Position numbers and translations under genes: made by a program. Below the pieces are notes generated by a model. The model saw only the letters and a program-made list of their open reading frames with translations. It had not been told where the DNA came from and did not search any database. Positions 14,932 to 22,058 of a DNA stretch of 28,137 bases are shown here, piece after piece. The stretch covers positions 1-28,137 of the forward strand of contig UQNU01000028.1 of the NCBI GenBank assembly GCA_900542555.1, read 5' to 3'. The stretch comes from an uncultured Collinsella sp. Lineage in GTDB: Bacteria; Actinomycetota; Coriobacteriia; Coriobacteriales; Coriobacteriaceae. How positions within the stretch are numbered: position 1 is the first letter of the stretch; every line of letters begins with the position of its first letter.

Positions 14932-14965
14932 AGGCCCGTCACCGCTTACGGTGGCGGGCCTTTTT
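14932..14965 (+). terminator. Intrinsic terminator of the DedA-family gene
   Basis: 12-bp stem AGGCCCGTCACC (14932-14943) with 14950-14961, one wobble, followed by T5. Confidence 0.92.
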
Positions 14966-15031
14966 GCTTCGGTCAAATGAAAATACTTTACTTAGTTAAA
15001 GAAAAGCGTTTTATCCGACGCGCGTGCGGAG

Positions 15032-15037
15032 TACAAT
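15032..15037 (+). promoter_or_regulatory. ilvE: Candidate -10 of ilvE
   Basis: TACAAT in GGAGTACAATCTCG, sharing GAGTACAAT and CTCG with the glmS promoter. This leaves a leader of about 145 nt before the start codon. I saw no T-box or leader-peptide attenuator in it. Confidence 0.5.
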
Positions 15038-15190
15038 CTCGTGCATGCGAATCGACGTGCCATCGGCTTTGATGCTGTTTGCGTGTCCCGTCCGGCTCTA
15101 CGCTCCGGGCGTGCGACGTTGCGACGCGGCCGGCCTCGGTCCTTGCGTGCGGGTTCGCGAGTTTGCAACTGTGTATGTAAGGAGCGACAT

Positions 15191-16243
15191 ATGACTGTCG
15201 AGAAGAAGGATATCGATTGGGGTAGCCTAGGCTTTGGCTACATGAAGACCGATTACAGCTACGAGGCCCATTGGAAGGATGGCGAGTGGGACGAGGGCGG
15301 CCTGACCACCGACCACACCCTGCACGTCTCCGAGTGCGGCGGCATCTTCCATTACTGCCAGGAGGTCTTTGAGGGCCTGAAGGCCTACACCGCCGAGGAC
15401 GGCAGCATCGTCTGCTTCCGCCCCGACATGAATGCCGAGCGCATGTACAACTCTGCGCAGCGCCTCGAGATGCCCCCGTTCCCCAAGGACAAGTTCGTTG
15501 AGGCCGTCAATCAGGTCGTTTCTGCCAACGCCGCCTGGGTTCCGCCCTTCGGTTCCGGCGCGACCCTGTACGTGCGTCCGTTTATGATCGGCTCCGGTGA
15601 CGTGATCGGCGTGGCTCCCGCTCCTGAGTACACGTTCCGCATTCTCGTGACCCCGGTCGGTCCGTACTTTAAGGGTGGCCTCAAGCCCGTTAAGCTGCGC
15701 GTTTCCGAGTACGACCGTGCCGCACCGCACGGCACCGGCAATATCAAGGCCGGCCTGAACTACGCCATGTCCCTCAAGCCCACGATGGAGGCCCATCGCG
15801 AGGGCTATGCCGAGAACCTGTATCTCGACTCCGAGTCCCGCACCTATGTCGAGGAGACCGGCGGCGCCAACGTCCTGTTCGTTAAGGAGGACGGCACGCT
15901 CGTCGTTCCGCAGTCGCATACCGACTCCATCCTGCCCTCTATCACCCGTCGTTCGCTCGTTCAGGTTGCTCAGGACCTGGGCATGACCGTCGACCAGCGT
16001 CCCGTCGAGTGGGCCGAGGTCAAGGCCGGCACCTTTGTGGAGTGCGGCCTGTGCGGCACCGCTGCCGTCATCTCCCCGGTTGGCGAGATCGACAACAAGG
16101 TTTACGGCGCCGACGAGACCGTGACCTTCCCGGCTGGCTACACCGAGATCGGCCCTGTGATGAAGAAGCTTCGCGAGACCCTGACTGGCATCCAGTCCGG
16201 TGCTGTCGAGGATAAGCACAACTGGGTTTACACCGTCGCGTAA
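15191..16243 (+). CDS. ilvE: Branched-chain amino acid aminotransferase
   Basis: A PLP enzyme of fold type IV that interconverts Val, Leu and Ile with their 2-keto acids, using glutamate/2-oxoglutarate. Its 350 residues fit the larger BCAT type II group. Visible features: ECGGIFHYCQEVFEGLKAY (48-66), FRPDMNAERMYNSAQRL (76-92), LYVRPFMIGSG (126-136), the PLP lysine Lys186 in GTGNIKAGLNYA, YVEETGGANVLFV, and CGLCGTAAVISPVGEI near residue 305 with a CxxC. ATG 15191 is preceded by GTAAGGAGC. The frame is open back to 15041, but that extension is Arg-rich and lacks any domain match. No other ilv or leu genes are adjacent, so this is a stand-alone transaminase. Confidence 0.96.
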   Translation: MTVEKKDIDWGSLGFGYMKTDYSYEAHWKDGEWDEGGLTTDHTLHVSECGGIFHYCQEVFEGLKAYTAEDGSIVCFRPDMNAERMYNSAQRLEMPPFPKDKFVEAVNQVVSANAAWVPPFGSGATLYVRPFMIGSGDVIGVAPAPEYTFRILVTPVGPYFKGGLKPVKLRVSEYDRAAPHGTGNIKAGLNYAMSLKPTMEAHREGYAENLYLDSESRTYVEETGGANVLFVKEDGTLVVPQSHTDSILPSITRRSLVQVAQDLGMTVDQRPVEWAEVKAGTFVECGLCGTAAVISPVGEIDNKVYGADETVTFPAGYTEIGPVMKKLRETLTGIQSGAVEDKHNWVYTVA

Positions 16244-16304
16244 TTTGTCTTACCTATCCGGGCAGAGAGCAAGTTCCCTCCCGGCGCGTCCTCGGACATG
16301 TAAG

Positions 16305-16342
16305 AAGCCCTCGCTGCGCACTTCGTGCGGCGGGGGTTCTTT
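16305..16342 (+). terminator. Probable ilvE terminator
   Basis: Imperfect stem AAGCCCTCGC-TG-CGCAC (16305-16321) with GTGCGGCGGGGGTT (16325-16338), a 2-nt bulge and wobble pairs, followed by CTTTC. A short T-run makes it moderate. Confidence 0.6.
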
Positions 16343-16647
16343 CATCCTGCGGAGTGCGCCGGAAAGGAGGGTCGCCCTTTTGTTTTGCTTCGCGCCATGT
16401 GGGGGTGGTGGCGACGTGCATTTTTGCGAGTATTCTGCAATCGCAGGCCCCTGCATACCGGCCTCGGGCGAAAAATCGGGATTTCTCGATGTTTTCTACG
16501 AATGATGGGTGGGGTTATGGGCTGACAGCGTTTGATTTGCAGGGATATTCGCGGCCTTTGGCATTTATCGTAGCGCCCGAAGCTCTTGGTTATGTTGAAT
16601 ACTCCTAAAAATGCACGGCGCTTAGAGGGGGACCTTTGCGAAAAAGG
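16343..16647. other. Intergenic stretch with no recognised gene
   Basis: About 300 bp between the ilvE and lemA terminators. Short ORFs are present (for example 16354-16608) but none has a ribosome-binding site, family match or codon use like the neighbours. Base composition drops in 16480-16620. No repeat shared with the rest of the window was found. It could be a decayed gene or hold a small RNA. Confidence 0.4.
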
Positions 16648-16686
16648 AAACCGCCCCGTCGGAGTATGCATTCGACGGGGCGGTTT
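16648..16686 (-). terminator. Intrinsic terminator of lemA
   Basis: Perfect 14-bp stem AAACCGCCCCGTCG (16648-16661) with 16673-16686. On the minus strand it is followed by TTTCCTTTTT, and it lies 36 bp past the lemA stop. Confidence 0.9.
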
Positions 16687-16722
16687 ATGCATTTGGCCGA
16701 TTAAGGATGCGCTGCCAAACTA

Positions 16723-17274
16723 CTAGAACTTGACGGTCGGGGCCTGGCGGGCTGCTTCGGCGGCCTCGAAGCCCTGGCGCTCCTTAAACTGGAAGATGCC
16801 GGCAAAGATAACGGCCGGGAACGTCTGGATGGCGTTGTTGTAGCTGAGCACGCAGTCGTTGTAGCTTTGGCGTGCATAGCTAATCTTGTTCTCGGTATCC
16901 TCGAGCGATGCCTGCAGCTGCGTAAAGTTGGTGTTTGCCTTAAGATCGGGATAGGCCTCGGCGACGGCGAAGAGCTGACGCAGCGCACCGGTCAGCACGT
17001 TGTCGGCTTCCATCTTGGCCTCGGGCGTGGTGGCCTTGACGGCGGTGTTACGCGCGCTGATCACGGCGGAGAGCGTCTCCTGCTCGTGCTTGGCGTAGCC
17101 CTTGACGGTCTCGACCAGGTTGGGGATCAGGTCGTTGCGGCGCTGCAGCTGCGTATCGATGTTCTGCCAGGCGTTATCGATGCGGTTGCGCTTGGTGACC
17201 ATGTTGTTGTAGATGCCGGCGATGGCGCAGACAATCACAATGACAACAACGATGCCGATGATGACGGGAAGCAT
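16723..17274 (-). CDS. lemA: LemA-family membrane protein
   Basis: A 183-residue LemA-family protein: one N-terminal transmembrane helix (residues 2-22, PVIIGIVVVIVIVCAIAGIYN) and a cytoplasmic or surface helical-bundle domain. The conserved core is NRIDNAWQNIDTQLQRRNDLIPNLVETVKGYAKHEQETLS (about 29-68), with AYPDLKANTNFTQLQASLEDTENKISYARQSYND (about 109-142) and the family end FPAVIFAGIFQFKERQGFEA (about 153-172). The molecular role of LemA proteins is not settled; they often occur with TPM-domain or peptidase partners, which are absent here. ATG 17274 has a GGAGA ribosome-binding site. The frame continues to 17499 without support. The divergent TetR gene shares the upstream region. Confidence 0.94.
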   Translation of the reverse strand: MLPVIIGIVVVIVIVCAIAGIYNNMVTKRNRIDNAWQNIDTQLQRRNDLIPNLVETVKGYAKHEQETLSAVISARNTAVKATTPEAKMEADNVLTGALRQLFAVAEAYPDLKANTNFTQLQASLEDTENKISYARQSYNDCVLSYNNAIQTFPAVIFAGIFQFKERQGFEAAEAARQAPTVKF

Positions 17275-17321
17275 GATGTCTCCGTTTCGAATGGCCGCGG
17301 CGGCATGCGCCAGCTGCCGTT

Positions 17322-17343
17322 GGTATAACGCTACTAGTATACC
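17322..17343 (-). promoter_or_regulatory. Palindrome on the lemA -10 region
   Basis: GGTATA-N10-TATACC (17322-17327, 17338-17343). The minus strand over 17341-17336 reads TATACT, a good -10 for lemA about 62 bp upstream of its start. The palindrome could be an operator, with the divergent TetR protein as the obvious candidate. Confidence 0.45.
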
Positions 17344-17473
17344 CGCAACGTTTTGCCGTGCCGAACTTTCCGGTAAGCGTTGTGTTTTCGGCGGGGTCGG
17401 CACCGGGGCAAAGCGCGCGAGGTACAGGTGTAAGATATGCGACAGATTGACGAGTGTTGTCTTTGCCCTGAGG

Positions 17474-18070
17474 ATGGCGATAGCAGTGGACCTTCGCATT
17501 AAGAAAACCTATCGTGCCCTGTTCGATGCCTTTACCGAGCTTTTGGAAGAGCATCGTTTTGAGGACCTGACGGTTGCCATGCTGTGCGACCGTGCCATGA
17601 TTCGCCGCACGACGTTCTACAAGCACTTTCGCGACAAGAACGATTACTTTGCCTTTTATATCGATGAGCTCATGTCGGGCTTGCCGCAAAAACAGCCCGA
17701 TGAGGCCGGCGCGGTATCTGCCGAGGACGTGCGCGCGCTTCGGCACGCGATTTTGGACGATGCCATGGATTTGATTCTGGCGCACGAGCGGCTCATGGAT
17801 AACATTTTGGCAAGCAGCATGTCGGGCATGTTGACCAATGTTATTTGCGACCGCATTGCCCGCTCCATCCGCGAGCGTGTGATGAACGTGCTTGCCGAGG
17901 ATGCCCTGGCCCCCGTGTCACTCGAGACGACGTCTGAGTTTGTCGCCGGCGGTATTATTCGACTTTTCACGATATGGTGGGAATCGGGCCACGATCTTGA
18001 GCGTCGACCTGAGATAGCCGACGTGGTCGATGCACTGTTTGAGCGGACCATGACGCCGGTGCATCACTAG
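17474..18070 (+). CDS. TetR-family transcriptional regulator
   Basis: A 198-residue TetR/AcrR-like regulator. The N-terminal DNA-binding domain is clear: DLRIKKTYRALFDAFTELLEEHRFEDLTVAMLCDRAMIRRTTFYKHFRDKNDYF, with the recognition helix at RTTFYKHF. The C-terminal ligand and dimer domain (about 65-195) is diverged, as usual, and includes FVAGGIIRLFTIWWESG, a pattern common in this subgroup. The start is uncertain: ATG 17474 has no ribosome-binding site, whereas GTG 17486 lies 8 bp after GGATGG. Either gives the same domain. It is divergent from lemA by about 200 bp and ends 6 bp before the convergent tRNA-Ser gene. Target unknown. Confidence 0.9.
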   Translation: MAIAVDLRIKKTYRALFDAFTELLEEHRFEDLTVAMLCDRAMIRRTTFYKHFRDKNDYFAFYIDELMSGLPQKQPDEAGAVSAEDVRALRHAILDDAMDLILAHERLMDNILASSMSGMLTNVICDRIARSIRERVMNVLAEDALAPVSLETTSEFVAGGIIRLFTIWWESGHDLERRPEIADVVDALFERTMTPVHH

Positions 18071-18076
18071 GAGTGG

Positions 18077-18163
18077 CGGAGAGAGGGGGATTCGAACCCC
18101 CGGAACGCTCTCGCGCTCAACGGTTTTCAAGACCGCCGCATTCAACCGCTCTGCCATCTCTCC
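18077..18163 (-). tRNA. tRNA-Ser (anticodon UGA)
   Basis: Read on the minus strand, the 87-nt gene has a 7-bp acceptor stem (GGAGAGA with TCTCTCC), discriminator G, a D arm, the anticodon loop CTTGAAA with anticodon TGA (complement of 18127-18129), the long class II variable arm (GCGCGAGAGCGTTCC region) and a T arm GGGGG-TTCGAAT-CCCCC. The long variable arm and G73 mark it as serine. CCA is not encoded. A possible -35/-10 (TTGCAA, 17 bp, CATTAC) lies upstream on the minus strand between it and tadA. Confidence 0.96.
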
Positions 18164-18214
18164 GTGAGTCGTAATGATAGCATCGTTTTGAATTTGCAAC
18201 AGGGAAGGCGAACG

Positions 18215-19996
18215 ATGACGATCACCGAAATCGACGAGAAGTTCATGCGTGAGGCGCTGGCGGAGGCTCGCGCCGCTGCTGCGGTGGGCGAGGTACCGAT
18301 TGGTGCCGTGGTGGTGCGCGACGGTGAGATCGTCGCGAGGGCGCACAATCGGCGCGAGCTCGATCAGGATCCTTCGGCTCATGCCGAGTTTGCGGCCGTG
18401 TGCGCCGCTGCCCAGGCGCTTGGCCGCTGGCGCCTTTCCGATTGCACGGCCTACGTGACGCTCGAGCCATGCTGCATGTGTGCGGGGCTTATGGTTAACG
18501 CGCGCGTGGGGCGCTGCGTGTATGGCGCGCGTGACGCCAAGGCGGGCGCGCTGGGATCCCTGTATGACCTCAATGCCGACTCGCGCCTGAATCATCGCTT
18601 TAACGTGACGGCTGGGGTCCTGGCGGATGAATGCCGCGAGCTGCTGAGTAGCTATTTTGGCGGTCTGCGCGGAGCGGGCGGCGCTGATTGCGGTTGTGGG
18701 GCCGATCTTGAGGCGCATGCCGCTCATGCCGAGGCGCTTGCAGGTGCCGGTGAGGATGTTGGCACGGCGGTTGACTTTGGTCCTGCGTGCCGCCGGCCCC
18801 GCCGTGTGCTGCTGGCGATTGATTCCTTTAAGGGCAGCGTGTCGAGTGCGCAGGCGGAGGCGGCGGTTGCCGAAGGCGTGCGTCGCGTTTGGCCCGATGC
18901 CGAGGTGCGCGCATTGCCGCTGGCAGATGGTGGCGAGGGAACGCTCGATGCCGTTGCCGCGTGCGGCGGTGAGATTGTGACCTGCGAGGTGGCAGGTCCC
19001 TTGGGCGACCGCGTGTCTGCCCGGATGCTGGTTGATGTCGAGCGCAAGTCCGCGGTCATCGAGATGGCCGAGGCGGCGGGTATTGGGTATTCGAGTTGTA
19101 CGGAGTCGGCGGCGTTGGCGGCTTCGACCTATGGCGTGGGCGAGCTTATGCTTCGCGCAGTTCGCACGGGCGCAAGGACACTCTATATTGGTCTGGGCGG
19201 CAGTGCCACCAACGACGGTGGCGCCGGCATGCTGCAGGCGCTGGGCGCGCGTGTGGTCGATGATCAGGGATGCGATGTCGCCCCCGGTCTTGCCGGCCTT
19301 AAGCAGGTGGCGAGCGTCGATTTGGCGCCAGCGCTGCAGGCTTTGGATGATATTCGTATCGTTGTGCTTTCCGATGTCGAGAATCCGCTCGTGGGGCGTC
19401 GAGGCGCACTGGCGGTGTTTGGCGGGCAGAAGGGCCTGCCGGCGGATGATGTCGAGGTGCTGCGCAGATACGACGGCTGGATGGTCGGCTACGGTCGCCT
19501 GCTCGATGCGGCAATTTTCGAGGCGCGAGCCCAGGGATTGTTGCGCACACCCGAGAACGCACGGACATTTGGCTCGGTGCTCGGTGTACCCGGCGCGGGC
19601 GCTGCCGGTGGCTTGGGCGCGGCGTTGCTGGCGCTCGGCGCGGAGCTACGCTCGGGTGTGGAGACGGTGCTCGATCTCGTGGGGTTTGACGAGCGCGTGC
19701 GCGATGTCGACCTGGTCATAACGGGCGAGGGCAATATGGACGAGCAGTCCGCCGCCGGTAAGGCGCCGGTGGGTGTGGCTCGCCGCGCCAGGCGATATGG
19801 CAAGCCGGTGGTCGCCGTCGTGGGCGGCCGTGCTGACAACCTGAACGCGGTATATGAGCAAGGTATCGACTTGGTACTGCCGATCTGCCGCAAGCCCATG
19901 CCTCTCGACCAGGCGCTCAATCCTCAGGAAGCCACAACCAACCTCATCTTCGCCGGTGAATCAGCCGCCCAAGCCTACGACCTCGCTCGCCTCTAA
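18215..19996 (+). CDS. Fusion: tRNA adenosine deaminase TadA + glycerate kinase
   Basis: One 593-residue frame carries two enzymes. Residues 1-155 are TadA, which deaminates A34 to inosine in tRNA-Arg(ACG): MREALAEARAAAAVGEVPIGAVVV at the start, zinc ligands and catalytic Glu in HAE (56-58) and PCCMC (85-89), then VGRCVYGARDAKAGALGS. A linker of about 40 residues, Ala/Gly/Glu/Cys-rich and low in complexity, joins it to a PF02595-type glycerate 2-kinase (about 196-593): RRVLLAIDSFKGSVSSAQ (196-213), LADGGEGTLDA, GLGGSATNDGGAGML, GAGAAGGLGAALLAL and TGEGNMDEQSAAGKAPVGVA. Both halves keep their key motifs. ATG 18215 has GGGAAGG 6 bp before it. The fusion joins translation fidelity to glycerate metabolism with no known functional link. 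An assembly or sequencing frameshift between two overlapping genes is the main alternative. Confidence 0.9.
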   Translation: MTITEIDEKFMREALAEARAAAAVGEVPIGAVVVRDGEIVARAHNRRELDQDPSAHAEFAAVCAAAQALGRWRLSDCTAYVTLEPCCMCAGLMVNARVGRCVYGARDAKAGALGSLYDLNADSRLNHRFNVTAGVLADECRELLSSYFGGLRGAGGADCGCGADLEAHAAHAEALAGAGEDVGTAVDFGPACRRPRRVLLAIDSFKGSVSSAQAEAAVAEGVRRVWPDAEVRALPLADGGEGTLDAVAACGGEIVTCEVAGPLGDRVSARMLVDVERKSAVIEMAEAAGIGYSSCTESAALAASTYGVGELMLRAVRTGARTLYIGLGGSATNDGGAGMLQALGARVVDDQGCDVAPGLAGLKQVASVDLAPALQALDDIRIVVLSDVENPLVGRRGALAVFGGQKGLPADDVEVLRRYDGWMVGYGRLLDAAIFEARAQGLLRTPENARTFGSVLGVPGAGAAGGLGAALLALGAELRSGVETVLDLVGFDERVRDVDLVITGEGNMDEQSAAGKAPVGVARRARRYGKPVVAVVGGRADNLNAVYEQGIDLVLPICRKPMPLDQALNPQEATTNLIFAGESAAQAYDLARL

Positions 19997-20006
19997 AACC
20001 CATCCC

Positions 20007-20085
20007 CTCGATAAGTTGCGGTGAAATACGGAGTGTTTTTGCCTTTAAGGTGCCAATTCAGTCCGTATTCCACCGCAACTTCGAG
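20007..20085. repeat. Large imperfect palindrome A after the fusion gene
   Basis: 20-bp arms 20013-20032 (AAGTTGCGGTGAAATACGGA) and 20062-20081 differ at one position, and outer CTCG/CGAG (20007-20010, 20082-20085) extend the stem. The loop is 29 nt with a small inner hairpin CCTTTAAGG. It begins 10 bp after the stop codon. It may double as a transcript end but lacks a T-tract. Confidence 0.7.
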
Positions 20086-20148
20086 AATGTCCATTCGAGG
20101 CTGGCTGCCTTGTGCCTTGGGTCGGACCGTCTGCCATGAAATGTGGCA

Positions 20149-20276
20149 ATCTACTACGTTAAACCGGCCACCCTCGACCATTCCGGAATTTGCAAAAACA
20201 AAACCGCAGGTAGAAAGCTTGCCGATTTTCGAAAAAGTCGGCTATGGTTGACCCCTGTGGCCTAAACGTAGTAGAT
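20149..20276. repeat. Large imperfect palindrome B
   Basis: Outer arms ATCTACTACGTT (20149-20160) and AACGTAGTAGAT (20265-20276) are perfect. GGCCA/TGGCC (20166-20170, 20258-20262) pair further in. An inner hairpin GCCGATTTT...AAAAGTCGGC spans 20221-20242. Overall this is a 128-bp branched structure with no ORF. Confidence 0.6.
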
Positions 20277-20314
20277 GGGCCCTTTCTGTGGTGCGGCACC
20301 AAGCCGGTCATTTT

Positions 20315-20391
20315 GGGATGGGACTATTTTTGACTACTCATTGGCTGCTCTGGCAATCGGGCTGCAAAAGTAGTCAAAAAAGCTCCGTCCC
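20315..20391. repeat. Large imperfect palindrome C, shared with the repeat at 7652
   Basis: Left arm 20315-20338 (GGGATGGGACTATTTTTGAC plus TACT) pairs with 20369-20391 with a few mismatches. The right flank CCGTCCCAAATTAGCTA (20385-20401) is identical to 7670-7686. It ends just before the ffs promoter. Confidence 0.65.
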
Positions 20392-20403
20392 AAATTAGCT
20401 AGC

Positions 20404-20432
20404 TTGCTCTGGCGGGCGGGAGCAGGTAAGAT
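20404..20432 (+). promoter_or_regulatory. ffs: Promoter of the SRP RNA gene
   Basis: TTGCTC (20404-20409), 17-bp spacer, TAAGAT (20427-20432). Transcription would start near 20439-20440. Confidence 0.65.
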
Positions 20433-20439
20433 ATACCGA

Positions 20440-20560
20440 GCGCCTAGCGCGTTCGATGGGTTCGGATGACGACATGTTCCGAATCTGGTCAGGTCCGGAA
20501 GGAAGCAGCCATAAGGAGCCTCTGTCGGGCATCCGAATCCATCGAGCGCACGGGCTTTCT
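20440..20560 (+). ncRNA. ffs: Signal recognition particle RNA (4.5S, small bacterial type)
   Basis: This RNA pairs with Ffh to deliver membrane and secreted proteins to the translocon. The universal tip is present: GGTCAGGTCCGGAAGGAAGC (20488-20507) followed by AGCC, containing the GGAA tetraloop and the asymmetric internal loops. The long hairpin is closed by GTTCGATGGGTTCGGATG (20451-20468) with CATCCGAATCCATCGAGC (20530-20547). Ends are approximate: the start is set from the promoter, and the end from the T-rich CTTTCTTTTT at 20555-20564. Length near 110-120 nt suits the short form without an Alu domain. Confidence 0.95.
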
Positions 20561-20562
20561 TT

Positions 20563-20588
20563 TTGCGCGGTTTTACCAAACCGCGCAA
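20563..20588. other. Perfect hairpin after ffs
   Basis: TTGCGCGGTTT (20563-20573), 4-nt loop TACC, AAACCGCGCAA (20578-20588). It follows the ffs T-tract and lacks a T-tract of its own on the plus strand. It may block read-through or serve as an RNA processing site. Confidence 0.55.
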
Positions 20589-20630
20589 TGCTCGACGCTG
20601 CGCGCCACCCAGAGCGACAATTTGTCATTC

Positions 20631-20672
20631 AAAAGGCAAGGCATGACCAGAAGGTCTATGCCTTGCCTTTTT
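20631..20672 (+). terminator. Intrinsic terminator downstream of ffs
   Basis: 14-bp stem AAAAGGCAAGGCAT (20631-20644) with 20658-20671, topped by GACC-AGAA-GGTC, with T-run. It likely backs up ffs termination. Confidence 0.85.
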
Positions 20673-20853
20673 CATGCCAACTTGTTCGCTCTGGATGTCG
20701 CTCGCTGGCTGCGCCAAAACATTGAAGGTCGCGTGGCTCGGGCGTGACCGCTGGTCCTCGGCTTCGCCTGCGGGATCGCTCGACTACCAAACACCTCGCC
20801 GCCGACCGGGCCCCGTCGTCCAAAAATCATCCGTAAAGGCGCGTTTATCTAAT
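20673..20853. other. Intergenic stretch with no recognised gene
   Basis: About 180 bp between the ffs terminator and the surface-protein duplication. No ORF with a ribosome-binding site and no strong structure. Its composition is gene-like, so it may be a gene remnant (dnaX often follows ffs), but I could not match it to anything. Confidence 0.35.
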
Positions 20854-20955
20854 TTAAATCTATCCCTTGTGGAATGCGGCTTGCTGGTGTTGTCTGGGCA
20901 TTGATGGCTATGTGGTTCAAGAGGCGGCGGCGCTGTTGCTTGAATTTTTGCAGTT

Positions 20956-20998
20956 AAAGAGGTCCGTTTCCCTGGGTTGGGGAAACGGACCTCTTTTC
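20956..20998 (-). terminator. Terminator of surface-protein gene 1
   Basis: Perfect 17-bp stem AAAGAGGTCCGTTTCCC (20956-20972) with 20980-20996, 7-nt loop, A/T flanks on both sides. It lies 43 bp beyond the stop codon and is conserved in unit 2. Confidence 0.85.
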
Positions 20999-21040
20999 TC
21001 TCTGGGTTTGTGGATTGGCGAAGGTGGTATGCTCTGGCAG

Positions 21041-22030
21041 CTATTTTGAGTTCCTGATGCGGCGTGTGGCTGTGGCGGTTATTCCGAGGCCTGTGGCGGC
21101 GACTGCTGCGAGTGCGATTGCGCTCGGCGCTGTGTCGCCTGTGTTTGCGAGCTTGCCGGTGGTCGTATTTGCTTGCTTGGTGGAGCTCGATGGAGCGTAT
21201 TTGCCGGTCGCGGACGAGCCGGTGGGCTGTGTCGCCTCGGCCGGTTGCGCTGAGCTGGAGGGTTTTGTCGTCTCGGCGGGTTTCGTTATCTCGGGCGAGG
21301 TGGCCTTGTCTGCCGCGGCCTTTGCCTCTTCGTATGCTTTGCAGGCGTCATCATAGGCCGCTTGCGCCTTTTCCAAATCGCCGAGGAGCGCATTTCGCTT
21401 GGCTATGTCCTCGTCGATGTGGGCTTTAGCTTCCTCTGCCTCACTTTCGAAATGCTGAACCTGTTTTTCCTGGCTTTCGAGTCGGCGTTGGTAGGAGTGA
21501 AGATCATCTTCATAAGATTTTTCTCGCCTTTCTGCCGCCATGATCTCACTGCGCAACTGCTTAATATGCTCCTTAATAGCTGTGCTGGGCTCCTCGTCGC
21601 CGAGTGCTTCAAGTGCCTTATCTAATTCTGCCTGAAGGCCGCTTGTCCGGTTGTGGGCCTCATCGTATTTGGCTTGGGCTGCATCGACGTTCGCTTGCAT
21701 GGCGGGAAGGGGTTCCCTCCGTTTGGCGGCTTCCGCCACCACCATGTCGTAGAGTTCTTGAAATGCGGCAATGTCATCATCGATTTCCGCAATTTTCTCG
21801 GGACTTGCGGCGTCTTTTGCGGCCTCGAGGTTTTTGAGCGCTTCCTGCATGGCTGCATACGCTTTTTCTTTTGCGGCGGCCGCGTCTTCCGTCTGCAAGG
21901 CAACTGCACCGGTGGGGGCGCTGGTTTCTGCCGCGATCGCCGTTACGGGGGCGATTCCCGCGACAAGTGCCGCGGAAAGGGCGATGCCCACAGTTGCTCG
22001 TCTTGCTCTTCTTGCGAGAATGTCGTTCAT
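21041..22030 (-). CDS. Sortase-anchored coiled-coil surface protein (copy 1)
   Basis: A 329-residue exported protein. The signal peptide covers residues 1 to about 34 (basic RRARRAT, hydrophobic VGIALSAALVAGIAPVTAIA, cleavage near AAE). Residues about 50-243 are almost entirely heptad-like Ala/Glu/Lys/Gln helix: a long coiled coil. A Thr/Pro/Ser-rich wall-spanning stretch (244-292) leads to the sorting signal LANTGD (294-299), a hydrophobic helix APSAIALAAVAATGLGITATA and RRIRNSK. LAxTG is the substrate type of actinobacterial class E sortases. The protein should be covalently anchored to peptidoglycan with the coiled coil projecting outward. The ribosome-binding site is GAGGTG before ATG 22030. 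No ligand-binding domain was recognised. A tandem paralogue lies directly upstream. Confidence 0.9.
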   Translation of the reverse strand: MNDILARRARRATVGIALSAALVAGIAPVTAIAAETSAPTGAVALQTEDAAAAKEKAYAAMQEALKNLEAAKDAASPEKIAEIDDDIAAFQELYDMVVAEAAKRREPLPAMQANVDAAQAKYDEAHNRTSGLQAELDKALEALGDEEPSTAIKEHIKQLRSEIMAAERREKSYEDDLHSYQRRLESQEKQVQHFESEAEEAKAHIDEDIAKRNALLGDLEKAQAAYDDACKAYEEAKAAADKATSPEITKPAETTKPSSSAQPAEATQPTGSSATGKYAPSSSTKQANTTTGKLANTGDTAPSAIALAAVAATGLGITATATRRIRNSK

Positions 22031-22058
22031 CTCGGCACCTCATTTCAAGGGTCGGCGA

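Noticed and set aside
15041..15190. In-frame N-terminal extension or leader peptide of ilvE
   Set aside because: Arg-rich, no ribosome-binding site, no run of Ile, Val or Leu codons expected of an attenuator peptide.
15227..16219. 330-codon open frame on the minus strand across ilvE
   Set aside because: Shadow of ilvE codon use; the plus-strand gene has all BCAT motifs.
16354..16608. 84-codon open frame between ilvE and lemA
   Set aside because: No ribosome-binding site, no recognisable domain and unusual codon use. Left as unexplained intergenic DNA.
20456..20747. Short open frames of about 90 codons over the SRP RNA
   Set aside because: They overlap the universally conserved SRP RNA tip and its terminator; no ribosome-binding site.
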